Source: Bacillota bacterium (GTDB lineage: Bacteria; Bacillota; Clostridia; Christensenellales; UMGS416). From it: a stretch of 6,509 nucleotides of DNA. This document shows, in pieces, positions 1-6,509 of this stretch. Location of the stretch: NCBI GenBank assembly GCA_023422005.1, contig JAEZSC010000202.1:1-6509 (forward strand). Direction: 5' to 3'. Numbering within the stretch: the first letter of the stretch is position 1; every line of letters starts with the position of its first letter. The notes beneath the pieces were generated by a model. It did not search any database and had not been told where the DNA came from. It saw nothing but the letters and a program-made list of their open reading frames with translations. Both the position numbers and the translations under genes were made by a program.

Positions 1-1325
<1,325 letters not shown>

Positions 1326-1339
1326 TGTAACCCATTCTG

Positions 1340-1380
1340 ACGCCCGCTGTCACATGACGGCGGGCGTTTGGTTGTTTGGT
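1340..1380 (+). terminator. Intrinsic terminator of rpoD
   Basis: Fifteen bases after the rpoD stop, 1340-1350 (ACGCCCGCTGT) pairs with 1357-1367 (ACGGCGGGCGT). This is an 11-bp GC-rich stem with one G-T wobble and a 6-nt loop (CACATG). A T-rich, G-interrupted tail follows (TTTGGTTGTTTGG). This fits a rho-independent terminator and implies that the next gene has its own promoter. Confidence 0.88.
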
Positions 1381-1423
1381 TTTGTGGTATTTCCATGTTG
1401 TGCCCTTGAACACGGCAAAATTC

Positions 1424-1444
1424 GCACCGGAGGGCGGTGCTTTG
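1424..1444 (+). terminator. Possible weak second hairpin or terminator
   Basis: GCACCG (1424-1429) pairs with CGGTGC (1435-1440) across the 5-nt loop GAGGG, then only TTTG follows. The stem is short and the T-tract poor, so this may be a backup terminator or nothing. The rest of 1381-1489 shows no ORF or recognisable element. Confidence 0.3.
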
Positions 1445-1489
1445 TCGAGGAAAATGGGGATATAGCTATTATTTCGTTATTCTGAACGA

Positions 1490-1518
1490 TTGTATGTTTC
1501 CTTTACAGCGTGTATAAT
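1490..1518 (+). promoter_or_regulatory. Sigma-A-type promoter for the 230-aa gene and probably the downstream unit
   Basis: A perfect -10 hexamer TATAAT at 1513-1518 is preceded by TTGTAT at 1490-1495 (4 of 6 to TTGACA) with the ideal 17-nt spacer. The predicted transcription start is about 1525, giving a leader of roughly 40 nt to the ATG at 1566. It follows the rpoD terminator, so it is well placed to start a new transcription unit. A weaker candidate (TATTAT at 1467-1472 with TTGTCG at 1442, spacer 19 nt) lies just upstream. Confidence 0.75.
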
Positions 1519-1565
1519 TATGTCCATGTTGTGATACCGCTGGATATTTTGCCATTATTCGCCGA

Positions 1566-2258
1566 ATGGATGGTGTTAGATTGGAAAGGACCGATGATCT
1601 CGCAGTAAAATACGAGGACCTTATCTGCAGAATACAGGGCGTCTACTCCGCCAAGGTAAAGCTGGATGAGAGCAGCTTCGACGTGGTGGAATGCCATGTC
1701 CTGGCCGATAAGTCCCGCAACGTCAAGCAATTGGTGCGAGATGTGCAGTCGGCACTGATGGCCAAGTTTGATGTGGACATCGACTACAAGCTCATCAGCG
1801 TGGCTCAGATCGACAATTTGGACGATATCCTGACTGCGCACAACGATGTGCCTGCACACGAGTCGCCGGCGGAATCCAGCCGTGTGCAACTGAAGTCCTT
1901 CCTGATGGGATACGAGGGGACCGAGATCAAGGCGGCGGTATCGCTGCTGTTGAGCGGTCAGACCTTTATGGGCGAAGCCGTGGGCAGCGGCAGCCTGGCT
2001 GGCCGCGGGCGCACTTTGGCGCAGGCTGTCGTCAACGCTGCAATGATGTGCTACAGCAACAAATGCACGATCAATGTGATGGACGTGCAGAAATTTAGCG
2101 TAAACGGCCAGAACGCCTATGCCGTCGCCCTTTTCCACGCCTCCCGCGGGCGGGAGGATGTGTTGCTGGGAGCGGCGCTCATCAAAGAGGATGAGAACCT
2201 TTGTGTCGTCAAAGCGACGTTGGACGCCCTGAACCGGCGGCTGGTGTCGTTGGCGTAA
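1566..2258 (+). CDS. Conserved-looking protein of unknown function, two alpha/beta modules
   Basis: I do not recognise a named family. The 230-aa product looks soluble, with no signal peptide or membrane segment. Residues about 15-82 read as strand-strand-helix-strand: QGVYSAKVKLD, VVECHVLAD, a helix KQLVRDVQSALMAKF, then IDYKLISVAQI. This resembles a small ferredoxin-like or ACT-like fold. A hydrophilic linker (about 83-104) leads to a second module with two internal strand-helix units: VQLKSFLMGYEGTEIKAAV..., a Gly-rich turn GSGSLAGRGR, helix TLAQAVVNAAMMCYS, then TINVMDVQKF, NAYAVALFHA, and a final helix VVKATLDALNRRL. The ending loosely recalls the alpha-isopropylmalate synthase regulatory domain; that is a weak inference. 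No good Shine-Dalgarno precedes ATG 1566; an in-frame TTG at 1581 (behind GGATGG) is an alternative start. The first gene of the probable operon. Confidence 0.85.
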   Translation: MDGVRLERTDDLAVKYEDLICRIQGVYSAKVKLDESSFDVVECHVLADKSRNVKQLVRDVQSALMAKFDVDIDYKLISVAQIDNLDDILTAHNDVPAHESPAESSRVQLKSFLMGYEGTEIKAAVSLLLSGQTFMGEAVGSGSLAGRGRTLAQAVVNAAMMCYSNKCTINVMDVQKFSVNGQNAYAVALFHASRGREDVLLGAALIKEDENLCVVKATLDALNRRLVSLA

Positions 2259-2308
2259 TTCCGGTGACCCGACCCCGACGGTCTTACATCATAGGATAGC
2301 GTAGCGAA

Positions 2309-2360
2309 TAAATAGCCTGTCTGTTAGCGGATGACAGAGTACGTGATAGGAGGCTATTTA
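2309..2360 (+). promoter_or_regulatory. RBS-sequestering hairpin ahead of the 26-aa ORF
   Basis: A perfect 10-bp inverted repeat, TAAATAGCCT (2309-2318) and AGGCTATTTA (2351-2360), brackets a 32-nt interior. Half of the strong Shine-Dalgarno AGGAGG (2348-2353) falls in its 3' arm, and the stem ends 1 nt before the ATG at 2362. The interior can form a small extra stem (CTGTC 2317-2321 with GACAG 2333-2337, partly competing with the outer stem). ATAGC at 2296-2300 could also pair with GCTAT at 2353-2357. This suggests control of translation by RNA folding, by inference only. Confidence 0.5.
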
Positions 2361-2361
2361 A

Positions 2362-2442
2362 ATGAAGGCTAAGATCGCGCTTGCTCTGATCTCTTTGGCT
2401 TCTTTGCTGCTGGCTGGCGGCGCTGCCTGGGTCTGGAGATAA
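2362..2442 (+). CDS. Small single-span membrane peptide, 26 aa
   Basis: An ATG-to-TAA ORF of 26 codons. The product has a basic start (MKAKIA), a continuous hydrophobic Leu/Ala core (ALALISLASLLLAGGAA) and the end WVWR. It therefore reads as one membrane span or a signal-peptide-like helix; there is no Cys for lipidation. Its support is the near-ideal AGGAGG at 2348-2353 with 8-nt spacing, the best ribosome binding site in the first half of the window, plus the bracketing RNA structure. It ends 50 nt before the HD-GYP start. It could be a real small membrane protein, possibly a partner of the neighbouring membrane proteins, or a leader peptide whose translation tunes the downstream gene. I recognise no family. 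Confidence 0.6.
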   Translation: MKAKIALALISLASLLLAGGAAWVWR

Positions 2443-2492
2443 CTTTTGCTTTTGTTGGGGTCGGGTCTTTCATCTCTGGTACTGGGGTTGAA

Positions 2493-3797
2493 ATGTCAAG
2501 AACAAATGAATTCAAACCAAACAGGTATGCGCTTAACGGCCTGATAGCGTTGTTCGCCTTGGCGACTGCGGTTATCACATATTTCTACGTACCCGATTAT
2601 GTGCGTTTGCTGCTAAGCGGCGATGTCAATGAGCTCGTGGACTTTGTCTTTCTGCTTGCCATACTCTCCATCTGCCGATCGCTGCCTTTACCGACCGACC
2701 GTAAGGACGAAGAATTCAACATTTCCACGATCATCATTTTCACATCCGTGCTGTATAAGGGCATCAGCGCAACCGTGCTGATCGTGCTGCTGAGTTCCTT
2801 TTTTACCTTTTCCCGGTGGGATGGCAAGAAACTCAGCCATGTTTTCAACACGCAGCCTTCCAAGTCCATTTTCAACTGCGCGAGCCTGATCATACCGCTT
2901 TATCTGGGCTGGCTGTGTTTTCAAGCCTTCAACCCGACTCAGGGAACCCCGGTGCTGCCGGATATCCTTCTTCCGTCGTTTTTGTATCTGCTCATCTTCC
3001 TTTTGTTCAACAGCGCGCTGATGGCCTTGCTGTTCCGTATCCTCAGTGGGGTCCCGTTTCTGCAGAACCTGCGGTATGGATTCTTCTCCATGCTTCCGAC
3101 GCTGATGATGCTGGCACCGTTGGGCTTTCTGATGGCGTATTTCTTCTTTGTCAGTCCGTACATCGCTCTGATATTTTTCATTCCGCTGTTGTTCGCCCGC
3201 TACGCGTTTAAGCTTTATCTGGATTCACGCACACAGTTTATGAAAACGATCAGCACGCTGACGACCGCCATAGAAGCCAAGGATGAATACACAGAAGGCC
3301 ATTCCCGGCGTGTGGGGCAGTATGCCGTGGAGATCGCCACTCGGATGAACATCAAAGGCGTTCGCATTGAGAACATCAAAGTCGCTGCGGTGCTGCACGA
3401 CATCGGGAAGATTGGCATTGACGATGAGATCCTGCGCAAGCCCGGAAAGCTAAACGACGATGAGTGGGCACGCATCATGCAGCATCCGAGCATCGGCATC
3501 CACATCCTCGAAGAGGTGGATATGCCCCAGGTTGTCAAGGACATCATCGAATATCACCATTTGCGTTACGACGGTAAGGGCTATCCTCCCAAGCGTACGG
3601 AGCGCACGATCCCCCTTGAGGTACACATCATCACACTGGCTGACGCTTATGACGCCATGACCAGCGACCGGCCATACCGCTCGGCGATGCCTGAGCAAGA
3701 CGCGCTGGAAAACATCGTTCAGGGCAGGGGAACCCAGTTCCACCCTGATGTTGTTGATGTTTTTTTGGAGATGAAGGAATACGAACCCAGACACTGA
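2493..3797 (+). CDS. Membrane-anchored HD-GYP domain protein, probable cyclic-di-GMP phosphodiesterase
   Basis: A 434-aa protein with about seven predicted membrane spans in residues 1-241 (approximately 13-33, 47-65, 78-103, 124-146, 159-183, 199-219, 222-241), a likely membrane sensor region. A cytoplasmic HD-GYP hydrolase domain follows at about 250-430. Metal and active-site motifs are intact: EGHSRRV (H270), LHDIGKIG (H302, D303, K306), HPSIG (H331), YHH (H355, H356), DGKGYP (360-365), ADAYDAM (D384) and FHPDVV near the end. Family members hydrolyse cyclic di-GMP or related dinucleotides. The usual Glu of the HHE-x-x-DG-x-GYP motif is Leu here (HHLRYDGKGYP), a tolerable variation. The ATG at 2493 has only a short G-rich sequence (TGGGG, 5 nt away) as ribosome binding site, so translation may depend on the upstream small ORF. 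It is separated by 24 nt from the next gene and probably co-transcribed with it. Confidence 0.93.
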   Translation: MSRTNEFKPNRYALNGLIALFALATAVITYFYVPDYVRLLLSGDVNELVDFVFLLAILSICRSLPLPTDRKDEEFNISTIIIFTSVLYKGISATVLIVLLSSFFTFSRWDGKKLSHVFNTQPSKSIFNCASLIIPLYLGWLCFQAFNPTQGTPVLPDILLPSFLYLLIFLLFNSALMALLFRILSGVPFLQNLRYGFFSMLPTLMMLAPLGFLMAYFFFVSPYIALIFFIPLLFARYAFKLYLDSRTQFMKTISTLTTAIEAKDEYTEGHSRRVGQYAVEIATRMNIKGVRIENIKVAAVLHDIGKIGIDDEILRKPGKLNDDEWARIMQHPSIGIHILEEVDMPQVVKDIIEYHHLRYDGKGYPPKRTERTIPLEVHIITLADAYDAMTSDRPYRSAMPEQDALENIVQGRGTQFHPDVVDVFLEMKEYEPRH

Positions 3798-3821
3798 CGG
3801 GACCGTAACGGAGCCGACACC

Positions 3822-5498
3822 ATGCTGCTGCTCATATTTCTCTTGGCCGGCCTGTTGATTGGACAACTGCGAGGAGGAGGCCTCAGCGGCTTGGTTCGCA
3901 TGGGCCTTCGGGCGCCATGGCTGGTGCTTCTGCCCTTTCTTGTGGAGTTCAGCTTCCGTTTTCTGCCACCGGTTGTGTTGGAGCGCATACCCTACGGACT
4001 GTACGTGATGCAATGTCTGCGGTTTATCCCCTTGCTGCTCTTCGCGCTGCTGAACCTGCGAAATTGGCGAATCGCCGTCGTGGGTCTGGGCGTCGCGATG
4101 AATTTTGCCGTCATACTCGCCAACGGCGCCCAGATGCCCATCAGTTCTCAGGCGTTGGAGTATCCGCAGTTGAATGCCCAGGTGCAGCGGGTGCTGCAGG
4201 GTGCGGTGCCGGAATACGTGCTGATGGACGCTCGTACACTGGCGCCGCTTTGGTTTTTGGCAGATATCCTGATCGTGCCCTTCCCGGTGATCGGTTTTGC
4301 CAGCGCCGGCGATGTGGTGCTGGGCATCGGCACTCTGCTGGCGGTGCAGAACGGCATGGCACGCTATGCCCATGGCCGCCACGTGCGTGGCAGCCTGGCC
4401 ACAGAGCCTTATGTGCGCCGCCGGCGGGCAGAAGAGCCGCTGGATTCCGGCCCAATGCAGTCGACAGAGGATGTAATGGAGCATATGACCGCACCGGTTG
4501 CTGAACCGGCCCCACACACCGGTACCCCGGCGATAGACGAACAACCCACCGTGGACCAATGGGTTATGGCAGAGATGCCGAATGAGCCGTTGGAAACCGC
4601 CGAATTATCTGCACTGCCTTTGGAACCGTCACAGGAACCAGAACCGGTTGTTCCTGTGCCTACGCCTGTGCCGGAGCCGGAACCCGATGATCTTGTACCG
4701 CCGCCTGTTCAGCAGGCAGCGCCCGGCCAGCCCCATGACGAACCGCCGCTCACGATGGCCGCGCCTGTGCCAGCGGCACAAGGCGAGGCGGCGCAACCCA
4801 TGGAACTGCCCCCTCGCCTGTTGGAGATCGCCGCAATGATACCACGGTGGGCCAGCGTGGCCGACGTGGGCTGCGACCACGGCAAGCTGGCGGTGTATCT
4901 GGCCGAAAGGGGATCCCCGCTGGTCATCGCCACGGATATCAGCGCCAAGTCTCTGGGCAAGGCCAAGAAACTCGTGCGCGAACACCGGTTGCAGAACATC
5001 GTAAAAACCCGCAGCGGCGACGGTCTGCAGCGCATCCGACCGGGTGAGGTGGATGTCGTCGTTATGGCGGGCATGGGCGGGCCGACGATCTGCGCCATGT
5101 TGGATGGCAACCTGTCGGTCGTGGGCAACATCAGCCGCCTGGTGCTCCAACCGCAGAATGCCGTGGGTACCGTGCGCGCCTGGCTGCTGGGGAATGGCTT
5201 CCGCCTGGAGCGCGAGAGCATCGTCGAAGACGAAGGCCGTCTCTACCAGGTTCTGTGCGCGGTGCCCGGCATCGACGACACGCGGATCGAGACATTGTTT
5301 GACCAGGAGATCGGCTCTATGCTCGTGCGCGATCGCCATCCGCTGCTGCCCCGGCTGCTGCAGGAGCGGGTTGCCACGATAGACACCATACTCTCGGAGA
5401 TCAGCGGATCGCAAACCAGCAGGGCGGAGAGCCGACGCATCGAGCTGCTGGCGCTGCGCACCCGCTGCATGGAGGTGCTTTCATGGCTTGCACGGTAG
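3822..5498 (+). CDS. trmK: Fusion protein: DUF5317-like membrane domain + Pro/Glu-rich linker + TrmK tRNA (adenine22-N1) methyltransferase
   Basis: 558 aa in one uninterrupted frame. Residues 1-180 are a multi-span membrane domain like DUF5317 (hydrophobic segments near 2-14, 31-50, 62-79, 83-101, 144-160, 164-178, with the typical NGAQMPIS and SAGDVVLGIG). Residues about 198-326 form a disordered Pro/Glu-rich linker, including PVPTPVPEPEPDD. Residues 327-558 (232 aa) match a whole TrmK, the SAM-dependent enzyme making m1A22 in tRNA: SAM motif VADVGCDHGKLAVYLA (346-361), IATDIS (369-374), VVMAGMGG (413-420), LQPQNAVGTVRAWL (442-455) and EDEGRLYQVL (469-478), then the C-terminal helical region. 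TrmK is normally a soluble stand-alone enzyme, so membrane tethering is unusual. Met327 (ATG 4800) sits exactly where a free TrmK would begin. The start ATG 3822 has a modest CGGAG about 9 nt upstream. The gene overlaps nif3 by 16 nt. Confidence 0.9.
   Translation: MLLLIFLLAGLLIGQLRGGGLSGLVRMGLRAPWLVLLPFLVEFSFRFLPPVVLERIPYGLYVMQCLRFIPLLLFALLNLRNWRIAVVGLGVAMNFAVILANGAQMPISSQALEYPQLNAQVQRVLQGAVPEYVLMDARTLAPLWFLADILIVPFPVIGFASAGDVVLGIGTLLAVQNGMARYAHGRHVRGSLATEPYVRRRRAEEPLDSGPMQSTEDVMEHMTAPVAEPAPHTGTPAIDEQPTVDQWVMAEMPNEPLETAELSALPLEPSQEPEPVVPVPTPVPEPEPDDLVPPPVQQAAPGQPHDEPPLTMAAPVPAAQGEAAQPMELPPRLLEIAAMIPRWASVADVGCDHGKLAVYLAERGSPLVIATDISAKSLGKAKKLVREHRLQNIVKTRSGDGLQRIRPGEVDVVVMAGMGGPTICAMLDGNLSVVGNISRLVLQPQNAVGTVRAWLLGNGFRLERESIVEDEGRLYQVLCAVPGIDDTRIETLFDQEIGSMLVRDRHPLLPRLLQERVATIDTILSEISGSQTSRAESRRIELLALRTRCMEVLSWLAR
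5471..5475 (+). promoter_or_regulatory. Ribosome binding site of nif3 inside the trmK 3' end
   Basis: GGAGG lies 7 nt before ATG 5483 and within the last codons of the fusion gene. It fixes the nif3 start and implies translational coupling across the 16-nt overlap. Confidence 0.8.
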
Positions 5499-6271
5499 GC
5501 GACATCGCCTTATGGATGCAAAGCTGGGCTCCTGAGGTCAGCGCGGAGCCAAAGGATTCCGTGGGTCTGCACGCTGGCCGGCGCACCGACCCCGTGGACA
5601 CGGCGCTCATCGCCTTGGATGTCACCGCCGAGGCGCTGGAACACGCCCGGCGCATCGGCGCGCAGATTCTCGTTACACATCATCCACTGCTATACAGGTC
5701 CCTTGCTGCCATCACAGACGACAGCCCCGTGGGTGCGCTGGCGCTGGATGCCATACGCTGCGGCGTGGCGCTCTACGCAGCCCATACGAACTTGGACCGT
5801 GCACTGGGCGGCGTCAACGACGCATTGTGCGCCGCAATGGGGTTCGCCGGCCAGCCTGTTGGAGAGGGATCCATAGAAAGGCTTGTGGATATGCCTTCAC
5901 CGATGACGCTGGGGGCACTGGCTGACCATGCGCGTGCGGCGCTGCAGGCGCCGGCGCTCCGCGTGAGCGGCGGGGCAGGGCGCATGGTAAAGCGCATATA
6001 TGTCGTGGGCGGTTCGGGCCGCGACTATGTGGCATCCGCTGTGTTGGCCGGCTGCGACGCGCTGCTGACCGGCGAGCTGGACTACCACACGGCACTGACT
6101 GCAGGCCAAATGGGGCTGGCGACGATGGAGGCCGGTCACGACTTCTCTGAGCGCCCTGTTCTGTGGGAGATCAAAAGATATTTACAAAAACAGGCCGAAC
6201 GGTTACAATATTCTATGCGGACAGAGGTTTTTGTACCTGCTAGCTGTCCGTTTTGGTATGTAACCCCATAG
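5483..6271 (+). CDS. Nif3-like dinuclear metal center hexameric protein (YbgI/YqfO family)
   Basis: 262 aa, close to the short form of the family (as E. coli YbgI) and without the central PII-like insert of longer Bacillota homologues such as YqfO. Metal-site motifs are present: ILVTHHPLL (H66, H67), AAHTNLD (H101, D105) followed by GGVND, and GHDFSE (H219, E223). TGELDYHTALTA (196-207) is the typical sequence before the last site. The family forms toroidal hexamers with a two-metal site; its enzymatic role is unsettled, although databases often carry the name GTP cyclohydrolase 1 type 2. The N-terminal EPWDN-x-GL motif is EPKDSVGL (22-29) here, a mild divergence. Its position directly after trmK, with overlapping ends, is the common Bacillota arrangement. 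The start is set by GGAGG 7 nt upstream. A terminator follows 34 nt after the stop. Confidence 0.93.
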   Translation: MACTVGDIALWMQSWAPEVSAEPKDSVGLHAGRRTDPVDTALIALDVTAEALEHARRIGAQILVTHHPLLYRSLAAITDDSPVGALALDAIRCGVALYAAHTNLDRALGGVNDALCAAMGFAGQPVGEGSIERLVDMPSPMTLGALADHARAALQAPALRVSGGAGRMVKRIYVVGGSGRDYVASAVLAGCDALLTGELDYHTALTAGQMGLATMEAGHDFSERPVLWEIKRYLQKQAERLQYSMRTEVFVPASCPFWYVTP

Positions 6272-6305
6272 TCGACACGCTCGCCGACGATTTGATTACT
6301 GCCAA

Positions 6306-6331
6306 AAGGCTGCGCGCGCAGCCTTATTTTT
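6306..6331 (+). terminator. Intrinsic terminator after nif3
   Basis: AAGGCTG (6306-6312) pairs with CAGCCTT (6319-6325) around CGCGCG. The whole 20-nt sequence is a perfect palindrome, so it would work on either strand. ATTTTT follows (6326-6331). It lies only 1-2 nt ahead of the ribosome binding site of the next gene, so it may end the operon or act as an attenuator with partial readthrough. Confidence 0.8.
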
Positions 6332-6332
6332 C

Positions 6333-6340
6333 AAGGAGGG
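6333..6340 (+). promoter_or_regulatory. Strong ribosome binding site of the last gene
   Basis: AAGGAGGG, with GGAGG ending 7 nt before ATG 6347, is a near-consensus Shine-Dalgarno and decides this start. No promoter hexamers are obvious in the short gap after nif3, so transcription probably reaches it by readthrough or from a promoter inside nif3. Confidence 0.75.
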
Positions 6341-6346
6341 CCACGC

Positions 6347-6509
6347 ATGGATCAACAAACCCAGCTGCTTTGGAAGTATCAGCAGATCGATCTCCAGGTA
6401 GCGAACATCGAAAAGAAACTGCGCGCATCCGCCACCCGCAAAAAGCTCGTGGATGCCCGCAACTATATCATGGATTCGCAGAATTTGATGAAGAAGATGG
6501 AAGCCGACG
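6347..6509 (+). CDS. Probable coiled-coil / C4 zinc-ribbon domain protein, 3'-truncated by window edge
   Basis: The first 54 codons of a gene that runs off the right edge. The fragment begins MDQQTQLLWKYQQIDLQV and continues with charged, heptad-like helical sequence rich in Lys, Arg and Leu (KKLRASATRKKLVDARNY...). This is the usual start of the clostridial proteins with a long N-terminal coiled coil and a C-terminal four-Cys zinc ribbon, often found directly after nif3. The zinc-binding Cys residues would lie beyond the window, so the family call rests on the N-terminal pattern and gene order and is an inference. The start is well supported by AAGGAGGG. Confidence 0.6.
   Translation, partial: MDQQTQLLWKYQQIDLQVANIEKKLRASATRKKLVDARNYIMDSQNLMKKMEAD

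Larger units (their letters stand above)
2266..2467 (+). repeat. Long-range 11-bp inverted repeat enclosing the small ORF
   Basis: GACCCGACCCC (2266-2276) is exactly complementary to GGGGTCGGGTC (2457-2467). Pairing can continue inward as RNA: G2277-U2456, A2278-U2455, C2279-G2454, G2280-U2453, G2281-U2452. That gives 16 continuous pairs, 13 Watson-Crick and 3 G-U. The arms sit just after the stop of the 230-aa gene and between the small-ORF stop and the HD-GYP start. There is no U-tract after the 3' arm, so it is not a terminator. It could be the closing stem of an RNA domain, or end repeats of a small element, but no flanking target duplication is visible. Confidence 0.5.

Noticed and set aside
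2257..2290. Terminator after the 230-aa gene
   Set aside because: Only a 4-bp local stem (GACC 2271-2274 with GGTC 2280-2283) and no T-tract, so transcription probably continues into the next genes.
2283..2314. A promoter directly ahead of the small ORF (CTTACA plus an A/T-rich -10)
   Set aside because: No acceptable -10 hexamer is found at 16-18 nt spacing; the match is too weak to claim.
2266..2467. A MITE-like transposable element bounded by the 11-bp inverted repeats
   Set aside because: No target-site duplication is visible: the bases outside the arms (ATTCCGGT and TTTCATCT) do not match. It is kept only as an alternative reading of the repeat.
3450..4559. Long antisense ORF of 369 codons
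   Set aside because: It runs opposite two clear genes (HD-GYP and the fusion), its translation is His/Gln-rich without domain motifs, and it is a composition shadow of GC-rich coding sequence. The antisense ORFs at 555-1286 and 4629-5414 were rejected for the same reason.
4494..4657. Hairpins in the linker region of the fusion gene (CCGGTT 4494-4499 with AACCGG 4504-4509; ACAGGAAC 4631-4638 with GTTCCTGT 4650-4657)
   Set aside because: They lie inside repetitive Pro/Glu codons with GC-rich composition where chance inverted repeats are expected, and no signal is attached to them.

Overview
The window reads as a chromosomal segment of a low-GC-phylum bacterium (Bacillota, most likely class Clostridia) with moderately high G+C by eye. 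This is an inference. It rests on the gene order rpoD, then a trmK domain, nif3 and a start resembling a clostridial coiled-coil/zinc-ribbon protein, on strong AGGAGG-type ribosome binding sites, and on a DUF5317-like membrane domain. All genes lie on the + strand. I see no mobile element, CRISPR array, tRNA or rRNA.

Layout. (1) 1-1325: the housekeeping sigma factor RpoD/SigA. It stays open in frame to the left edge, so its N-terminus is missing and the GTG at 117 is probably not the true start. A strong intrinsic terminator follows (1340-1369). (2) 1326-1565: an intergenic region with a weaker hairpin and a good sigma-A-type promoter (TTGTAT, 17 nt, TATAAT). (3) 1566-2258: a 230-aa protein of unknown function. 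(4) 2259-2492: a leader-like region holding a 26-codon membrane-peptide ORF (2362-2442). Its AGGAGG is partly buried in a perfect 10-bp inverted repeat, and a longer-range 11-bp inverted repeat (16 pairs with G-U) encloses the whole unit. (5) 2493-3797: a membrane-anchored HD-GYP protein, a probable cyclic-di-GMP phosphodiesterase. (6) 3822-5498: an unusual fusion of a DUF5317-like membrane domain, a Pro/Glu-rich linker and a full-length TrmK-type tRNA (adenine22-N1) methyltransferase. (7) 5483-6271: a Nif3/YbgI-family metalloprotein overlapping the fusion gene by 16 nt. (8) A GC-rich terminator (6306-6331), then the start of a probable coiled-coil/zinc-ribbon protein (6347 to the right edge).

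How they work together. The promoter at 1490-1518 probably drives a unit from the 230-aa gene through nif3, because gaps are short (24 nt between HD-GYP and the fusion, overlap before nif3) and no strong terminator lies inside. trmK and nif3 are common neighbours in Bacillota. Here that pair has become linked to a membrane domain and lies behind a cyclic-di-GMP signalling gene. The two points most worth a second look are the membrane-tethered TrmK fusion and the structured small-ORF region ahead of the HD-GYP gene. The remainder is ordinary housekeeping sequence.
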